Shown: one piece after another, positions 62,422 through 64,000 of the stretch
Position numbering within the stretch: the stretch's first letter is position 1
Layout of the letters: each line of letters opens with the position of its first letter
Assembly (NCBI GenBank): GCA_945947035.1
Contig: CAMEXD010000001.1
Span: 62,001 to 126,000, forward strand
Length of the DNA: 64,000 bases
DNA from: an uncultured Mycoplasma sp.
GTDB lineage: Bacteria > Bacillota_I > Bacilli_A > RF39 > UBA660
Direction of reading: 5' to 3'
Translations under genes and position numbers: made by a program
Notes under the pieces: model-generated
Databases searched by the model: none
What the model saw: only the letters and a program-made list of their open reading frames with translations
What the model was told of the DNA's origin: nothing

Positions 62422-64000
62422 ATGAAAATTATTAAAAAAATTTTATTTTTATTTATTTTATTTTTATTTCCAATGGTTGTTTCTGCTAAAGTCACATCAT
62501 CTATTACTTGTAGCGAGTATGAAGTAGTTGCAGGTCAAAGCTTTACATGTGTTGTATCTGTAACACCAGAAGCTGGAACTTCTATAACATCATTTAAATC
62601 AGCAATAGATTATTCTACAGATTTTAATTTAACTAAAATAACACCTGCATCAAATTGGACTAGTAATTCTAATTCTATAATTGATCTTACTAATTCTCAT
62701 TATGATCCGGGACAAGGTCTTACTACAACACTAAATATTGCATCTTTAACCTTTACTGTTAATAATAACGTTAACTATGGAACAAAACAAATAAAAGTAA
62801 GAGGATATGATCTAGATGAAGAATCAGGATTTGCTATAAAAATATTATCAAGTAATAACTATTTAAAAAGTTTAACAGTATCAGGAATTGATTTTTCATT
62901 TTCATCAAGAACAAATACTTATAATTTAAAAACTACTAAAGAAGTTGTTACAGTAAATGCAATTTTAATGGATACTAATTCTACTTTTAAAAGTGGATAT
63001 GAACCTAGAAGTGTTAATTTAAATTATGGCTCTAATACTATTCAGATTATGGTTGTAGCACAAAATGGCGCAACAAATACTTATACTTTAAATATCGAAA
63101 GAATTGATCAAAGAAGTACTAATAATAATTTAAAAGAATTAAAGGTAAGTGAAGGTGTTTTATCACCAAGTTTTAATAAAAATACTTTAACTTATAACGT
63201 CAGTGTGTCAAATGATGTTAAAACTCTTGATATTGAAGCAACTAAAGAAGTAGATTCATCAACTTATGTTGAAGGATATGGTCCTAGAACAGTTGAAATT
63301 CAAGATGGACTTAATACTTTTCAAATTAAAGTAAAATCAGAAAATGGCTCTACTAAAACTTATACTCTTAATATAACAAAAAGTGAAAAAAGTTCTAATA
63401 ATTATCTAAAAGCTTTAAAGCTAAAAGATGTTGAACTTAACTTTGATAAAAATGTATATGAGTATAATGTTAACGTTTTATATAACATTTTAGAAACAGA
63501 AGTAATTGCTGTACCAGAAGATATTAAAGCAAAAGTTGAAGTTATAGGAAATAAAGCGTTGATAATCGGAGAAAATGTTTTTACTATTAATGTTATCGCA
63601 GAAAATGGAGCTGTTTTAAGTTATAAAATTACAATAAATAGATTAGAAGAAGGAAGAGCTTTATCAAGTAATAACTATTTAAGTGAACTCTTAATTAATA
63701 ATTATCCAATTGATTTTAACAAAGAAATAACTAATTATACTATAAAGATTAATGATGAAAACAGATTAACAATTAGCTATACTCCAGAAGATGCTAATTC
63801 AATAGTTCAAATTGAAGGAAATAATGCTTTAAAAAATGGTAGTAAAATAATTGTTAGAGTAACAAGTGAAGATAAAAGCGTTAGATTATATACAATTAAT
63901 ATTGAAAAAGATCAAGATGCTAAAACTACATTTATTTATATATCTATTGCTCTTGTTATCGTAATACTTTTATTATTATTCTTATTTAGAAAGAAAATAT
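62422..64000 (+). CDS. Cadherin-like-domain surface protein (3' end outside window)
   Basis: 526 codons are visible; the frame is still open at base 64000. A signal peptide (K-I-I-K-K-I then a hydrophobic core, P-M-V-V-S-A) precedes a cohesin/Ig-like domain (about 24-150), then four tandem cadherin-like beta-sandwich repeats (PF12733), each starting N-N-x-L-x-x-L/S-N-N-Y-L and ending in a T-Y-T-L-N-I or Y-T-I-N-I strand (about 155-230, 240-320, 330-410, 420-500). A membrane segment (about 507-522) and basic R-K-K follow, so little is probably missing. It is an exported membrane-anchored surface protein, perhaps an adhesin. The ribosome site is AAAGGGAG. Confidence 0.82.
   Translation, partial: MKIIKKILFLFILFLFPMVVSAKVTSSITCSEYEVVAGQSFTCVVSVTPEAGTSITSFKSAIDYSTDFNLTKITPASNWTSNSNSIIDLTNSHYDPGQGLTTTLNIASLTFTVNNNVNYGTKQIKVRGYDLDEESGFAIKILSSNNYLKSLTVSGIDFSFSSRTNTYNLKTTKEVVTVNAILMDTNSTFKSGYEPRSVNLNYGSNTIQIMVVAQNGATNTYTLNIERIDQRSTNNNLKELKVSEGVLSPSFNKNTLTYNVSVSNDVKTLDIEATKEVDSSTYVEGYGPRTVEIQDGLNTFQIKVKSENGSTKTYTLNITKSEKSSNNYLKALKLKDVELNFDKNVYEYNVNVLYNILETEVIAVPEDIKAKVEVIGNKALIIGENVFTINVIAENGAVLSYKITINRLEEGRALSSNNYLSELLINNYPIDFNKEITNYTIKINDENRLTISYTPEDANSIVQIEGNNALKNGSKIIVRVTSEDKSVRLYTINIEKDQDAKTTFIYISIALVIVILLLLFLFRKKI

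Overview
The window is a chromosomal stretch of a very AT-rich, low-GC Gram-positive bacterium that uses the standard genetic code (TGA is a stop in gatB, murT and yihY; Trp is TGG). The Bacillus-type replication pair dnaB/dnaI, ftsA-ftsZ, gatCAB, an LtaS-like enzyme, a sortase with its substrate, and sporulation or germination genes (cse60, spoVIF, a gerA-gerC-gerB operon) point to an endospore-forming member of the Bacilli/Erysipelotrichia-like gut lineages, probably uncultured. This placement is an inference from gene content. Promoters are strikingly uniform: many genes have TATAAT 17 bp downstream of a TTGnnn or TTTACT box, often directly behind the terminator of the previous gene.

Layout. 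1-1100: end of a DUF3800-like gene, a frameshifted XRE regulator and tRNA-Gly(UCC). 1.2-8.3 kb: a thioredoxin-like and a PH-like protein, a LysM protein, dnaB, an RNHCP zinc protein, dnaI and a YtqA/YhcC radical SAM enzyme. 8.3-11.7 kb: a cysteine-rich SpaA-type surface protein, its sortase and a membrane protein. 11.8-12.7 kb: a decayed toxin-antitoxin-like module. 12.7-22.4 kb: gatCAB, then a coupled envelope operon (membrane protein, sensor with degenerate GGDEF, YihY, LtaS-like, membrane protein). 22.5-27.8 kb: ftsA-ftsZ, a CmpB-like membrane protein, and a divergent murT/gatD pair on the minus strand. 27.8-30.6 kb: a large surface protein whose C-terminus looks like a diversity-generating retroelement (DGR) variable region, followed by a structured non-coding stretch. 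30.6-36 kb: cse60, trmB, envelope proteins and a holin-like pair. 36-39.7 kb: germinant receptor operon. 39.8-51.4 kb: a decayed DUF1016 nuclease gene, tig, der, spoVIF, ruvAB, an NlpC/P60 hydrolase, queA-x-tgt, and an XRE regulator with an ImmA/IrrE-Fic fusion. 51.4-59.9 kb: leuS, a restriction-modification island bounded by 32-bp direct repeats copied from the 3' end of leuS, and pyruvate:ferredoxin oxidoreductase. 59.9-64 kb: two tandem HExxH proteins, a structured small RNA candidate on the minus strand, and a cadherin-like surface protein that runs off the window.

The strongest leads are the DGR-like variable region with its 15-bp hairpin (no reverse transcriptase or template repeat is in the window), the restriction-modification island with long target duplication that split the leuS terminator, the ImmA/IrrE-Fic fusion, the GatD homologue without its catalytic Cys and His, and the small RNA at 62181-62284. 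Three short genes carry apparent single-base homopolymer frameshifts; decay, phase variation and assembly error cannot be told apart from the sequence alone.
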